Positions 33,781 to 43,003 of a stretch of 64,000 nt of DNA are shown here, piece by piece. Numbering within the stretch: the stretch's first letter is position 1; every line of letters starts with the position of its first letter. The stretch covers positions 111,602 to 175,601 of the forward strand of contig MKVL01000039.1 in the NCBI GenBank assembly GCA_001899205.1. The letters are read 5' to 3'. This DNA comes from Mesorhizobium sp. 65-26 (GTDB lineage: Bacteria > Pseudomonadota > Alphaproteobacteria > Rhizobiales > Rhizobiaceae). The translations under genes were made by a program, and so were the position numbers. The notes beneath the pieces are model-generated. The model saw only the letters and a program-made list of their open reading frames with translations. It did not search any database and was not told the DNA's origin.

Positions 33781-34640
33781 TTCGGCGAAGCGTGCACCAG
33801 TTTGGGCGTATCCGGACGCTGGCCCCATTCGTGCCAGGACCCGTCATAGAGCAGCCAGTCCTTGTTGCCGAGCCGCTCGACCATGAAGCCCAGGATCGCC
33901 GCAGTGACACCGGATCCACAGGTCGTGATGATCGGACCGTTCACATCGACCTTCGCCTCGGCGAAGATCTCCGCCGCCCTCTCAGGCGAAACGAAGACGA
34001 AATTGTTGGCGGAATCGAAGAAACGCCCCCAGTGCAGATTGACGGCGCCGGGCATAGCCCCCGACGCGACCCCCGGATAACCGGAACCTTCAGCCCCCTG
34101 GAAGCGCGCGGGCGTTCGGGCATCGACGATGGCGGCGCCACCCTGCTCGACCACCGTGCGCACCTGCTCGAGCGAAGCGACACGACCGGGTACCGGACGG
34201 GCGACGAATTCGCGGGGCGTTGCGACCGACGCCTCTCCGGTCTCGATGGAGCGGCCCTCGGCCTTCCACTTCCGCCAGCCGCCGTTCAGGATGCGTATCC
34301 TGCCATGTCCGAACATGCGGAACATCCACCAGAGCCGGGCGGACACGTAGCCGGCGTCATAGACTACGACGTCGGTATCGTTGCCGATACCGAGCGCGCC
34401 GACCACACCGGCAAACAGCGCCGCATCCGGTAGCATGTTCACATAGGGTGAATCCGGATCAGAGATCTGCTCGAGGTCGGCGAAGCGCGCCCCCGGTATA
34501 TGACCGGCGCGAAAGTCGTCGATGGCATGCTTGCCGGCGTCGGGAAGATACCATGAGCAGTCCAGGACGACGCGGTCGGCGTCGCCCTCCGTTTTCAGGA
34601 GCCGCGCGAGTTCCTCGGTTTCGATCAGCCAATCGGCCAT
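33777..34640 (-). CDS. sseA: 3-mercaptopyruvate/thiosulfate sulfurtransferase
   Basis: Two-domain rhodanese, 287 residues, transferring sulfane sulfur from 3-mercaptopyruvate to an acceptor. The catalytic loop is CGSGVTA with Cys241; Gly-Ser-Gly-Val-Thr is the mercaptopyruvate-type version, versus CRKG in thiosulfate enzymes. Domain 1 has DCSWYLPDAGK and HIPGARF; domain 2 has DARTPARFQG. ATG 34640 is set by AAGGAGG 4 nt upstream. Co-transcribed with hyuAB and the DAO gene. Its presence, with the PLP lyase and the persulfide dioxygenase-like enzyme under the same operator type, argues that the island's substrate releases reduced sulfur. Confidence 0.92.
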   Translation of the reverse strand: MADWLIETEELARLLKTEGDADRVVLDCSWYLPDAGKHAIDDFRAGHIPGARFADLEQISDPDSPYVNMLPDAALFAGVVGALGIGNDTDVVVYDAGYVSARLWWMFRMFGHGRIRILNGGWRKWKAEGRSIETGEASVATPREFVARPVPGRVASLEQVRTVVEQGGAAIVDARTPARFQGAEGSGYPGVASGAMPGAVNLHWGRFFDSANNFVFVSPERAAEIFAEAKVDVNGPIITTCGSGVTAAILGFMVERLGNKDWLLYDGSWHEWGQRPDTPKLVHASPK

Positions 34641-34663
34641 GCGTCCTCCTTCACAATGCGGAG

Positions 34664-34685
34664 GGAGCCTCCCAGGGGAGGCTCC
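34664..34685. other. Strong hairpin between hyuB and sseA
   Basis: GGAGCCTCCC (34664-34673) and GGGAGGCTCC (34676-34685) are perfectly complementary with a 2-nt spacer, directly after the hyuB stop. No U-run follows, so it is likelier an mRNA-processing or attenuation element than a terminator. Confidence 0.6.
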
Positions 34686-34687
34686 GG

Positions 34688-36709
34688 TCAAAGCGGGCGT
34701 GCCAGCCGCCGCGATGTGAGCTTGTGCTCGCGCAATTCCTTGTAGATCGCGGCAACCTGCTCAGGGAGCACCTTCTCGCCGCTGTCGAGCCTGCGGCCGA
34801 TCTCGGCATAGAGCGCCTGATGCCCGGTCTGGCGCTGGACGCGGGAGAGATGACCGATCTGCGCGCTGATGGCGTCGTGCAGCTCCGTTGGCCACAGCGT
34901 GTTGTAGGCCTCGCGCACCGGGCCGTAGTCGATCGACTTGAGCGGCTGTCCCTGACGCGCGGCGATGATTTCGGCGCGACGCTCGCGCGTGGCCTCCGCA
35001 TCCAGGGAGCCATCCTCGCCGATGACCACGCCATAGGAGCCCCGCGCGCTTGCGCGCGAGACATAACCGTCCAGCACGTCCGAGAGGACCTGCTCGACGG
35101 GACGATCGAGCGGATCGCCATAGCCGCCGCCGCCCTGCGTGCCCATCTGGATGACGGCGCCCAGCCCTACCTGCAGGATGTCGATCTTCCCGATGTCCTT
35201 CTCTTCCGGCGTGCCGGGGTTGAGAAGCGTATAGCCGGTGGTACCTGGCTGACCGCCCTGGCGGCCTGCCGGCGGGAACACGTAGCGTTCGAGGTTGCGC
35301 GCGGTGACGGTCGAGAATGGCGAATGCGTCTCGAACTCGATGACCGCGCCCGTGCCGCCACGGTACTTGCCGGCGCCGCCGGAATCCTCGCGCAGGCCAT
35401 AGCGCCGGATCAGCACCTCCGGCATCTCGCGTTCCAGCAGCTCGGTCGGAACGTTCTTGAGGAAGTTGAGGATCACCATGGTGCCGTCCACGCCGTCGGC
35501 CATCGGCCGGCCGCCGGAACCGCCGACGACCGGCTGGATCACCGAGACTCGGGTTTCGGAGGTGTGCGGATCGGGCATGGCCACCATCAGGATGCCGCCC
35601 TGGCCGGAATCGGTCGCGGGCAACTGGTCCGGCACCGCTTGCGCGAGCGCGCCGATGATGACGTCGCAGACCTTGTGCGAGGTCGAGTAGCGCGCGCCGA
35701 CGGCCGCGCCCGGCTCCGGATTGATGATCGTGCCGCGCGGAATGGTGATCTTCAGCGGACGCACCATGCCGGCATTGTAAGCGATCGACGGTTCGCGCGT
35801 GCAGAGCCAGTTGACGACGCCGGTGGTCAGCATCCAGTGCCCGTCCTTCGAGAAGCTCGGCAGGTTGAGCGCGGCGCGGACCTCCGGCGCGGTGCCGGCG
35901 AAGTCCATGTTGAACTCGCCGTCCTTCACCGTCAGCTTCAGATTGATGCGCAGCAGGCCGAGGCCGACCATGTCGCCTTCGATGAAATCCGAGAAGTGGT
36001 AGGTGCCTTCGGGCACCGTGGATATCACCCGGCGCGACTGGGCTTCCGCGTAGTTCAGCACATCGTCGATCGAATGGCTGATCGTGTCGGCGCCAAACCG
36101 CTGGATGATCTCGCGCATGCGCCGCATCGCCGTGTTGAGGGCGGCGATGCAGGCCTTCATGTCACCCCAGTTCTGGTTGCTGCTGCGGGTGTTGACCAGG
36201 AACATCTTGAGGAAGGTCTCGTCGAGCACGCCCTCGCGGAACAGTCGCCGCGGCGGCACGCGGATGCCCTCCTGCATCAGTTCGTAGCTCGACGGGGCGA
36301 TGGATCCGGACACACGACCGCCGACGTCGGTCATATGGACGAAACTCCAGAGGTAGCAGACGATCTTGCCCTCATGGAAAACCGGCGTCCAAAGGTAGAC
36401 GTCGGACAGATGCGTCGCCATGCCTCGCGTCGCCTCAGGATCGTTGGTGATGAAGACGTCGCCCTCGCGAACGTCGTCGCCCATGGCGAGGATCGCGTCA
36501 TCCATGGGCTTGCCGACCATCATCAGCACGCCGTAGCGGCGGGAAGCGGCAAAGACCTCGCCCTTGGTGCTGACCAGGGCAGCGCCGTAATCCTGCGTTT
36601 CCTTGATGAACACCGTGTGCGCCGTGCGGAAAAGCGCCTGCGCCATCTCGTCCACAATCGCCTGGAAGCGATTGGACATGATCTCGAGTCCGATCTTGTC
36701 CTTGATCAT
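34688..36709 (-). CDS. hyuB: Hydantoinase B / oxoprolinase family subunit
   Basis: Partner subunit of an ATP-dependent amidohydrolase or carboxylase of the HyuA/HyuB (N-methylhydantoinase, 5-oxoprolinase, acetophenone carboxylase, caprolactamase) group; 673 residues. Recognisable are ALVSTKGEVFAASRRYGV, the metal-site region GDVFITNDPEATRGMATHLSDV, GTAPEVRAALNLP and GGGYGDPLDRP near the C-terminus. The ATG at 36709 overlaps the hyuA stop (ATGA). Hydantoin or lactam ring opening is the family's usual job; N-methylhydantoin from creatinine would yield carbamoyl-sarcosine, which would suit a nearby sarcosine-oxidase-like enzyme, but no carbamoylsarcosinase is visible. Confidence 0.92.
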   Translation of the reverse strand: MIKDKIGLEIMSNRFQAIVDEMAQALFRTAHTVFIKETQDYGAALVSTKGEVFAASRRYGVLMMVGKPMDDAILAMGDDVREGDVFITNDPEATRGMATHLSDVYLWTPVFHEGKIVCYLWSFVHMTDVGGRVSGSIAPSSYELMQEGIRVPPRRLFREGVLDETFLKMFLVNTRSSNQNWGDMKACIAALNTAMRRMREIIQRFGADTISHSIDDVLNYAEAQSRRVISTVPEGTYHFSDFIEGDMVGLGLLRINLKLTVKDGEFNMDFAGTAPEVRAALNLPSFSKDGHWMLTTGVVNWLCTREPSIAYNAGMVRPLKITIPRGTIINPEPGAAVGARYSTSHKVCDVIIGALAQAVPDQLPATDSGQGGILMVAMPDPHTSETRVSVIQPVVGGSGGRPMADGVDGTMVILNFLKNVPTELLEREMPEVLIRRYGLREDSGGAGKYRGGTGAVIEFETHSPFSTVTARNLERYVFPPAGRQGGQPGTTGYTLLNPGTPEEKDIGKIDILQVGLGAVIQMGTQGGGGYGDPLDRPVEQVLSDVLDGYVSRASARGSYGVVIGEDGSLDAEATRERRAEIIAARQGQPLKSIDYGPVREAYNTLWPTELHDAISAQIGHLSRVQRQTGHQALYAEIGRRLDSGEKVLPEQVAAIYKELREHKLTSRRLARPL

Positions 36710-38748
36710 TGCACGCGCTCCCCGATGAGATTGTACCACTGGTCTATCGTGGCCCTGAAGCCGGCCGGCAAATAGATCGTGGTGTCGTACTGCTCGATGA
36801 TGGCCGGGCCCTCGAAGCTGAAGCCCGGTTCGAGCAGGGCGCGCCGGTAGACCGTCGCCATGCCGTCCTTGCCGTTTTCGTAGAGCCGGCGCTCCGAGAT
36901 GGGTGCCTGCTCCGCATCGGCGAAGGGCCGCAGGTAGGAGAAATCGGGCTTCTTCGTCTTGCCGACGATCTGAAGCCGCGCCTCGAGGATACGCAGCGGG
37001 CTCGACCGGTCGGCGTAGCCATAGACCTGCTCATAGCGGTCGTGAAAAAGATTCTCGACCTGGGCGACCGTCAGCGGGCCATCGGGCAGGATCACGTTCA
37101 GCTCGAACGACTGGCCATGGTAGCAGATGTCGGCCGAACGGATGATCTGCTTCTCCTCGATCTCCACCTGCTGTGTGTCGAGCCAGCTCTCCGCCTCGAC
37201 CAGAAACTGCTGGTAGGTCGCGTTCACCTGCTCGTCGGTCATGTCGCGGGAATCATGCCAGAGGCTGCGCACGAAGTCGGCGCGAAGGTCGGCCACGAGG
37301 CAGCCTAGCGCGCAAAGCAGGCCGGGCATCGGCGGCACCACCACGCGGCGCAGGTTCAGCTCGCGCGCCAGCATGAAGGAATGCGTCGGGCCGGCGGCGC
37401 CATAGCACAGCAGCGAAAACTCCTGCGCGTCGACGCCGCGCCGCGCCAATTGCGGCACGGTCTCGGCATAGATGTTGGCGGTGGCGACCTGAAGGATGGC
37501 GTCCGCGGTCTGCTCGACCGACAGTCCGAGCTTGTCGCCGATCGTCGCGAGCGCCGCGCGCGCCTTGTCGACGTGAAGCTTCATTTCCCCGCCGAGAATG
37601 GAGGTCATGATGCCGAGGGCGGCATAGGCATCGGTAACCGTCGGCTCGGTGCCGCCGCGACCATAGCAGGCCGGCCCCGGGCGCGCGCCAGCGGAGCGCG
37701 GACCGACCTTGAGAACGCCCTCGGCGTCGAGCCAGGCGATGGAGCCGCCGCCGGCGCCGATTGCCGACACGTCCACCGCCGGCAACAGCACCGGGAAGTC
37801 GCCCACCGTGTTCTCGTTCGAATAGGGCACAGCCCCGTCGATCAGCGCCATGTCGACCGAAGTGCCGCCCATGTCGAGGGTCAACAGCTTCTGGTCCCCG
37901 ATCAGCCGCCCGATGAAGGCAGCGCCGATGACGCCCGACGCCGGCCCCGACAGCAAGGTCTCGACCGGACGCGCGCCGGCGGCTTCGAGCCCCATGACGC
38001 CGCCGTTCGACTTGGTGGAGAATATGCGCGTCTTGACGCCGCGCGCCGCCGTCTTTTTTTGCAGCGTTTCGAAATAGCGGCGCATGCGCGCGCCAATATA
38101 GCCGTTGATGACGCTGATCAGGGAGCGCTCGTACTCGCGCTGTTGCGGCCACAGCTCGGCCGAGGCGATCACATACGCGTCCGGGAATTCCTCCAGTATC
38201 CACTGCTTGGCCTGCATCTCGTGGCCGTCATGTCGGTAGGAATGCATGAAGCAGATGGCGATATTGTCGGCACCGGCCTCGATCAGCCTTCGGGCCTGCG
38301 CCACGACGTCGTCGCGCGAAATCGGCACGATGACATTGCCGTCGTGGCCGACACGCTCGCGGATCTCGGCAACGCGCCTGCGCGGCGCCAGCGCCTGCGG
38401 CCGCGGCGCGTAGAGGTTGTTGGCCTGCGGCAGGCGCAGGCGTCGCAACTCCAGTATGTCGCGGAAGCCCTGCGTGACCAGCACGCCGACCTCGGCGCCG
38501 TCGCGCTCCAGAAGCGTGTTCACGCCAAGCGTCGTTCCGTGGGAGAAGTAGGCGATGGCTTCCGGAGACACGCCGTGTTTGTCGCGCAGCGTCTCGAGGC
38601 CGATCACGATGGCCTCCTCGGGCTCCTGGCGGTTCGACGGCACCTTGAGCGACGTCAGCGCGCCCGTGGTTTCGTTGAAGAGGAGCACATCGGTAAACGT
38701 CCCGCCTATGTCCACGCCGAGGCGGTATCGCGCATTCGATTCAGTCAT
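36706..38748 (-). CDS. hyuA: Hydantoinase A / oxoprolinase family ATPase subunit
   Basis: ATP-binding subunit, 680 residues. The actin-like ATPase core opens with LGVDIGGTFTDVLLF, followed by SHGTTLGVNTLLER, RIFSTKSNGGVMG, LSGPASGVIGA, TLDMGGTSVDMALI and GAGGGSIAWLD; RSAGARPGPACYGRGG is the classical HyuA motif. First gene of the hyuA-hyuB-sseA-DAO-VOC operon. An operator array begins 72 bp upstream, the same distance as for three other operons of the island. Specificity within the family cannot be read by eye. Confidence 0.94.
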   Translation of the reverse strand: MTESNARYRLGVDIGGTFTDVLLFNETTGALTSLKVPSNRQEPEEAIVIGLETLRDKHGVSPEAIAYFSHGTTLGVNTLLERDGAEVGVLVTQGFRDILELRRLRLPQANNLYAPRPQALAPRRRVAEIRERVGHDGNVIVPISRDDVVAQARRLIEAGADNIAICFMHSYRHDGHEMQAKQWILEEFPDAYVIASAELWPQQREYERSLISVINGYIGARMRRYFETLQKKTAARGVKTRIFSTKSNGGVMGLEAAGARPVETLLSGPASGVIGAAFIGRLIGDQKLLTLDMGGTSVDMALIDGAVPYSNENTVGDFPVLLPAVDVSAIGAGGGSIAWLDAEGVLKVGPRSAGARPGPACYGRGGTEPTVTDAYAALGIMTSILGGEMKLHVDKARAALATIGDKLGLSVEQTADAILQVATANIYAETVPQLARRGVDAQEFSLLCYGAAGPTHSFMLARELNLRRVVVPPMPGLLCALGCLVADLRADFVRSLWHDSRDMTDEQVNATYQQFLVEAESWLDTQQVEIEEKQIIRSADICYHGQSFELNVILPDGPLTVAQVENLFHDRYEQVYGYADRSSPLRILEARLQIVGKTKKPDFSYLRPFADAEQAPISERRLYENGKDGMATVYRRALLEPGFSFEGPAIIEQYDTTIYLPAGFRATIDQWYNLIGERVQ

Positions 38749-38819
38749 CTGTCAGGCAAGCTCCTTGCAGGCGTGCCGATAGCGCCAATTCGGGGATGCA
38801 TACCGGCGTCACGGCGTTT

Positions 38820-38854
38820 TTCCAAATAATGCGACTTGTACTCAATATACGATA
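38820..38854. promoter_or_regulatory. Predicted IclR-type operator array 8 (hyuA operon)
   Basis: Half-sites TTCCA-N5-TGCGA-N5-ACTCA-N5-CGATA, 72 bp upstream of hyuA. The second palindrome is embedded in TTGTACTCAATATACGATAC, which is close to the second palindrome of array 2. Confidence 0.55.
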
Positions 38855-39013
38855 CAAACGACGACTTGAACAGAGGATTTATGCGCTTTGACCTGCGATT
38901 AGATGTGCGGGAGAAGCCGGTGTAACAGCCTGATTCCACGCGATAAAAGGCGCGTCAGCCATTGCTGGCGGACGTGCCTCCTCATCGTGCGAGGATCGAA
39001 TTTCGAGCGCGTT

Positions 39014-39466
39014 TCAGTTCCGTGCGGGCGCCTTCTGGATCGCTTCGAGTATCAGTCCGTCGTCCGGGTTGCGAAGATAGGCGATACGCGAGCCGGTGTT
39101 CGGTCCCTGGTCTATAACCACGACGTCGCCGACCAGCTTGAGTGACCACTTGGCGGCGCGGGCGATGATATCGTCGATGTCATCGACATTGAACGCAAGG
39201 TGCAGGGATCCGAGATCGCAGGGGCGCGGGCGAAAATCCTTCCTGTCATCCGGACCGGAATAGCAAAGAAGTTCGATCGCCTGGGCGCCGTTGCGCATAT
39301 AGACGATTTCGACCTTCGCGCCCGGCACGCCGGTAACCGCCGAAATGATGGCCGGATCCCGGGGAGCGCGGTCGAAACTCTCGAAGCCGAACAGCTCGCG
39401 AAACATCTCTTCCGAGCGATCGAGATCGTAAACGGTGATACCAGTGTGATTGACTGTGACGGGCAT
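39014..39466 (-). CDS. VOC-family protein (glyoxalase/lactoylglutathione-lyase-like)
   Basis: Single VOC domain pair, 150 residues. VNHTGITVYDLDRSEEMFRE carries the first metal His, QAIELLCYSGP the first Glu, LHLAFNVDD the second His and DDGLILEAIQ the last Glu, so a complete HEHE metal set is present. ATG 39466 is set by GAGG 7 nt upstream. Last gene of the GntR operon, 45 bp after the SDR. Could be an epimerase, a lyase or a sugar-lactone isomerase-type activity; the reaction is not predictable. Confidence 0.85.
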   Translation of the reverse strand: MPVTVNHTGITVYDLDRSEEMFRELFGFESFDRAPRDPAIISAVTGVPGAKVEIVYMRNGAQAIELLCYSGPDDRKDFRPRPCDLGSLHLAFNVDDIDDIIARAAKWSLKLVGDVVVIDQGPNTGSRIAYLRNPDDGLILEAIQKAPARN

Positions 39467-39511
39467 AGTTGACCTCATGCGTTCATGAAATGAAGTGACG
39501 CCGGCCGGAGG

Positions 39512-40267
39512 CTACCTGCCCCCGCTGACGGTGATGGTGGTTCCGGTGACGTAGCTCGCGGCGTCCGAGAGCAGCCAGACGATGGCCTCCGCCGTCTCCT
39601 CCGCTGTCCCGGACCGTCCGAGGGGCACGGTGGCGGCGAGCCGCTCGGCCCGCCCCGCATCCCCGGCGCTTCCGTGTATCTCGGTGTCGATAAGCCCCGG
39701 CCGCACGGCGTTGACGCGGATGCCTTCCGGTCCCAGTTCCCGCGCCAGACCGATGGTCAGCGATTCAATCGCGCCTTTCGTCGCCGCATAGTCGAGGAAC
39801 TCGTTCGGCGCCCCGTAGACCGCGGCCATGGAAGACAGGTTGACGATGGACCCGCCTTCCCCGCCATGGCGACGCGACATCATTCGCACCGCCTCGCGAC
39901 TGCACATGAAGGTGCCGGTGACATTGATCGCGAAGGTTTCGTTCCAGCGCGCCGGATCGATATCCTCAAAACGTCCCATTCGCGGCAGGATGCCGGCATT
40001 GTTGACCAGGCCATCGAGCCGGCCGTAGCGCGACCGGATATGCCCGTAGATCGCCGTCACGTCGGCCTCCCGCGCAATGTCGCCGCGCAGGGCCTCCGCC
40101 TCGCCGCCCCGGGCACGGATACCGGCCACCACGGCCTCGGCGGCGGCGCTGGCGGACCGGTAGTTGATCACCACCGTCCAGCCGTCGCGCGCAGCCAGCA
40201 GCGCCGTCGCCGCGCCGATACCCCGCGAGCCGCCGGTGACGAGAAGCACCTTGCCCATCCCCGCCAT
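39512..40267 (-). CDS. SDR-family NAD(P)-dependent oxidoreductase (sugar dehydrogenase-like), copy 3
   Basis: Classical SDR of 251 residues: VTGGSRGIGAATA cofactor loop, NNAGI, SSMAA with the catalytic Ser, YAATKGA with Tyr and Lys, and VNAVRPGLIDTEIHG. Its ATG overlaps the dehydratase stop as TGATG, giving translational coupling. Position beside an IlvD/Edd-type dehydratase and a 2-oxo-acid aldolase suggests it oxidises a sugar at C1 to the lactone, as the SDR of non-phosphorylating pentose and deoxyhexose pathways does. Not closely related to SDR copies 1 and 2, which have an AlaAspGlyMet loop. Confidence 0.93.
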   Translation of the reverse strand: MAGMGKVLLVTGGSRGIGAATALLAARDGWTVVINYRSASAAAEAVVAGIRARGGEAEALRGDIAREADVTAIYGHIRSRYGRLDGLVNNAGILPRMGRFEDIDPARWNETFAINVTGTFMCSREAVRMMSRRHGGEGGSIVNLSSMAAVYGAPNEFLDYAATKGAIESLTIGLARELGPEGIRVNAVRPGLIDTEIHGSAGDAGRAERLAATVPLGRSGTAEETAEAIVWLLSDAASYVTGTTITVSGGR

Positions 40268-41997
40268 CAATGGCTGACGCGCTGGAGGGAGAGCTCGCGC
40301 GACATGTTCGCGAAATCGAAATCGCAGCCCAGATCCGCCTGTTCGACATGCGTGCGGTAGATATGCTGATAGCCGCTGCTGATCGGCGGCACCTGCGGCG
40401 TGAAGCCGGCCGCGCGGCGGGCCAGTTCGTCCGCATTCACATCGAGATGCAGCCGCCGGGCATCGATGTCCACCTCGATCCAGTCTCCGGTCCTGACGAA
40501 GGCCAGCGGCCCTCCCTCGGCGGCTTCCGGCGCGACATGGAGGATGACCGTGCCGTAGGCCGTGCCGCTCATGCGCGCATCCGAGATGCGGATCATGTCG
40601 CGCACGCCTTTCTCCAGGAGCTTCTTGGGAAGCCCCATGTTGCCGACCTCGGCCATGCCCGGATATCCCTTCGGGCCGCAATTCTGCAGCACCAGGATCG
40701 AGCGTTCGTCGACGTCGAGATCAGGATCGTTGATGCGCGCGTGATAATCCTCGATGGACGAGAAGACGACCGCCCGGCCGCGATGCTTGAACAGCTCCGG
40801 CGAGGCAGCCGACGGCTTGAGCACGGCGCCGCGCGGGGCAAGGTTGCCGCGAAGCACGGCGATGCCACCCTCCGCCCGCAGCGGATTGGACCATTCGCGG
40901 ATGACCTCCCTGCTCCAGACCTCGGCGTCGGCCACCTGCTCCCCGACCGTGCGCCCGGCCACGCACAGCGCGTCGCGATGCAGCAGATCGTGCTCCGCCA
41001 GCGCCCTCATCACAGCCGGCAATCCGCCGGCATAGTAGAAATCCTCCATCAGGAAGCGGCCGGACGGCATCAGGTCCACGATGGTCGGCACGCCGCGACC
41101 GAGCCTGTCCCAGTCGTCGAGCGTCAGATCGACGCCGATGCGCCGCGCGATGGCGATCAGGTGCAGCACCGCATTGGTCGACCCACCGATCGCCGCGTTG
41201 ACCCGGATCGCGTTCTCGAAGGCTTCGCGCGTCAGGATCCGGCTCATCTTGACGTCTTCACGAACCAGATCGACGATGCGACGTCCCGCCAGCTGCGCCA
41301 GTTGGTTGCGTCGCGCATCGACGGCGGGAATGGCCGCGTTCTGGAACAGTCCAAGCCCCAGCGCCTCGACCATCGCCGCCATCGTCGAAGCGGTTCCCAT
41401 GGTCATGCATGATCCAGCCGAGCGGGAATGCCCGGCCTCGGCGGCCAGGAAATCGCTTTCGGTCATCGTGCCGGCCTTGAGCTCCTCGACCCAGCGGAAC
41501 ACCGCCGTGCCCGAGCCGACCCTTTCGCCCTTGACGACGCCATTCAGCATCGGCCCGCCCGAAACGAGGATCGTCGGGATGTCGCAGCTCGCGGCGCCCA
41601 TCACCAGCGCCGGCGTGGTCTTGTCGCAGCCGGCCATGAGCACGATGCCGTCGATGGGATAGCAGCGGATCGATTCCTCCACGTCCATGGCGGCGAGGTT
41701 GCGATAAAGCATCGCCGTGGGACGGGTCTGGCTTTCGCTGGGAGACAGGACCGGGAATTCGACTGGAAATCCGCCGGCTTCGTAGACGCCGAATTTCACC
41801 CGCTCGGCCAGTCCGCGCAGATGCGCGTTGCACGGCGTCATCTCGGACCAGGTGTTGCAGATGCCGATGATCGGACGGCCGTCGAACGCATCGTCGGGCA
41901 TGCCCTGGTTCTTCATCCAGGAGCGATGCATGAAGGCACTCTTGCTGTTGCCGCCATACCATTGGCGGGACCGCAGCGGGCGTTTCTCGTCAACCAT
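40267..41997 (-). CDS. IlvD/Edd-family sugar-acid dehydratase (pentonate/arabinonate type)
   Basis: [2Fe-2S] dehydratase, 576 residues, converting an aldonic acid to its 2-keto-3-deoxy form. [37 protein letters not shown] are typical of L-arabinonate/D-xylonate/L-fuconate dehydratases and not of dihydroxyacid dehydratase for branched-chain synthesis. Cluster ligands are Cys56, Cys124 (GCDKT) and Cys197 (GSCMTM), in the spacing of the pentonate enzymes. Overlaps mhpE upstream by 8 bp and the SDR downstream by 1 bp. With a 4-hydroxy-2-oxovalerate aldolase next door, the natural product may be 4-hydroxy-2-oxopentanoate, from a 5-deoxypentonate. Confidence 0.92.
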   Translation of the reverse strand: MVDEKRPLRSRQWYGGNSKSAFMHRSWMKNQGMPDDAFDGRPIIGICNTWSEMTPCNAHLRGLAERVKFGVYEAGGFPVEFPVLSPSESQTRPTAMLYRNLAAMDVEESIRCYPIDGIVLMAGCDKTTPALVMGAASCDIPTILVSGGPMLNGVVKGERVGSGTAVFRWVEELKAGTMTESDFLAAEAGHSRSAGSCMTMGTASTMAAMVEALGLGLFQNAAIPAVDARRNQLAQLAGRRIVDLVREDVKMSRILTREAFENAIRVNAAIGGSTNAVLHLIAIARRIGVDLTLDDWDRLGRGVPTIVDLMPSGRFLMEDFYYAGGLPAVMRALAEHDLLHRDALCVAGRTVGEQVADAEVWSREVIREWSNPLRAEGGIAVLRGNLAPRGAVLKPSAASPELFKHRGRAVVFSSIEDYHARINDPDLDVDERSILVLQNCGPKGYPGMAEVGNMGLPKKLLEKGVRDMIRISDARMSGTAYGTVILHVAPEAAEGGPLAFVRTGDWIEVDIDARRLHLDVNADELARRAAGFTPQVPPISSGYQHIYRTHVEQADLGCDFDFANMSRELSLQRVSH

Positions 41998-43003
41998 GGG
42001 CTTTCTCCGCCATATCGAGCGCGACGTCGACGATCATGTCTTCCTGGCCGCCGACCATGCCGCGACTGCCGAGCTCGACCAGGATGGAGCGGACGTCGAC
42101 ATCGTATTGCGCGGCAGCCCGTTCGGCATGGCGAAGGAAGCTCGAATAGACACCGGCATAGCCGAGGGACAGGGTTTCGCGGTCCACCTGAACCGGCCGA
42201 TCCATCAGCGGCCGCACAAGGGTCTCGCCGGCGTCCTGCAGGGCAAACAGATCCGCCCTGTGCACGAAGCCTTCCCGCTCCATCACGGCGACCAGGGGCT
42301 CGATCGGCGTGTTGCCAGCGCCGGCGCCCATGCCGCACAGGGAAGCATCCACACGCACCGCGCCTTCATGCAGGGCCGCGATGCTGTTTGCCACGGAGAC
42401 CGACAGGTTCTGGTGGGCGTGGATGCCTATCTGCGTGACGGGCTGCAGGGCATCGCGATAGGCCCTGATGCGCTCGACCACGCCCTTCATGGTCAAGGCG
42501 CCGCCGGAATCGGTCACATAGACACAATGGGCGCCGTAGCTCTCCATCAGCCTGGCCTGCGCCGCCAGTTCGCGCGGCTCGGCCCGATGCGACATCATCA
42601 GGAAGCCGGAGACATCCATGTCGAGCGCGCGCGCGGCCTCGATATGCTGGCGCGAGATGTCGGCTTCGGTGCAATGCGTCGCAATGCGCACCGACCGCAC
42701 GCCGAGCTTCGCCGCTTCGCGCAGATGCTCGATCGTGCCGATGCCGGGAAGCAGCAGCGTGGTCAGCCTGGCCTGCCGGCAGTTCTCGGCCGCGGCCTCG
42801 ATCCAGCTATGGTCGCTGTTGGAGCCGAACCCGTAGTTCAGCGACGAACCGGCCAGCCCGTCGCCATGGGCGACCTCGATCGCGTCCACGCCGGCGGCGT
42901 CCAGCGCCGCCACGATCTGGCCGAGGCGCTCCGGCGTCATGTGGTGGCGGATGGCATGCATGCCGTCCCTGAGCGTGACGTCCTGAATGTAGACCTGTGT
43001 CAT
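41990..43003 (-). CDS. mhpE: 4-hydroxy-2-oxovalerate aldolase family
   Basis: HMGL-like metal-dependent aldolase splitting 4-hydroxy-2-oxopentanoate into pyruvate and acetaldehyde, 337 residues. [19 protein letters not shown] is the DmpG/MhpE start, [16 protein letters not shown] and [13 protein letters not shown] follow, the metal pair is in [15 protein letters not shown], and [18 protein letters not shown] is complete. The C-terminal domain that contacts the dehydrogenase is present. The ATG overlaps the mhpF stop as ATGA. In known pathways this pair ends meta-cleavage of aromatics; no dioxygenase, hydrolase or hydratase of that kind is in the window. Confidence 0.94.
   Translation of the reverse strand: MTQVYIQDVTLRDGMHAIRHHMTPERLGQIVAALDAAGVDAIEVAHGDGLAGSSLNYGFGSNSDHSWIEAAAENCRQARLTTLLLPGIGTIEHLREAAKLGVRSVRIATHCTEADISRQHIEAARALDMDVSGFLMMSHRAEPRELAAQARLMESYGAHCVYVTDSGGALTMKGVVERIRAYRDALQPVTQIGIHAHQNLSVSVANSIAALHEGAVRVDASLCGMGAGAGNTPIEPLVAVMEREGFVHRADLFALQDAGETLVRPLMDRPVQVDRETLSLGYAGVYSSFLRHAERAAAQYDVDVRSILVELGSRGMVGGQEDMIVDVALDMAEKAHG

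Noticed and set aside
34220-36775. 851-codon plus-strand frame opposite hyuB
   Set aside because: Antisense shadow; composition is Arg/Ala/His/Asp-rich without motifs, while HyuB on the minus strand is complete.
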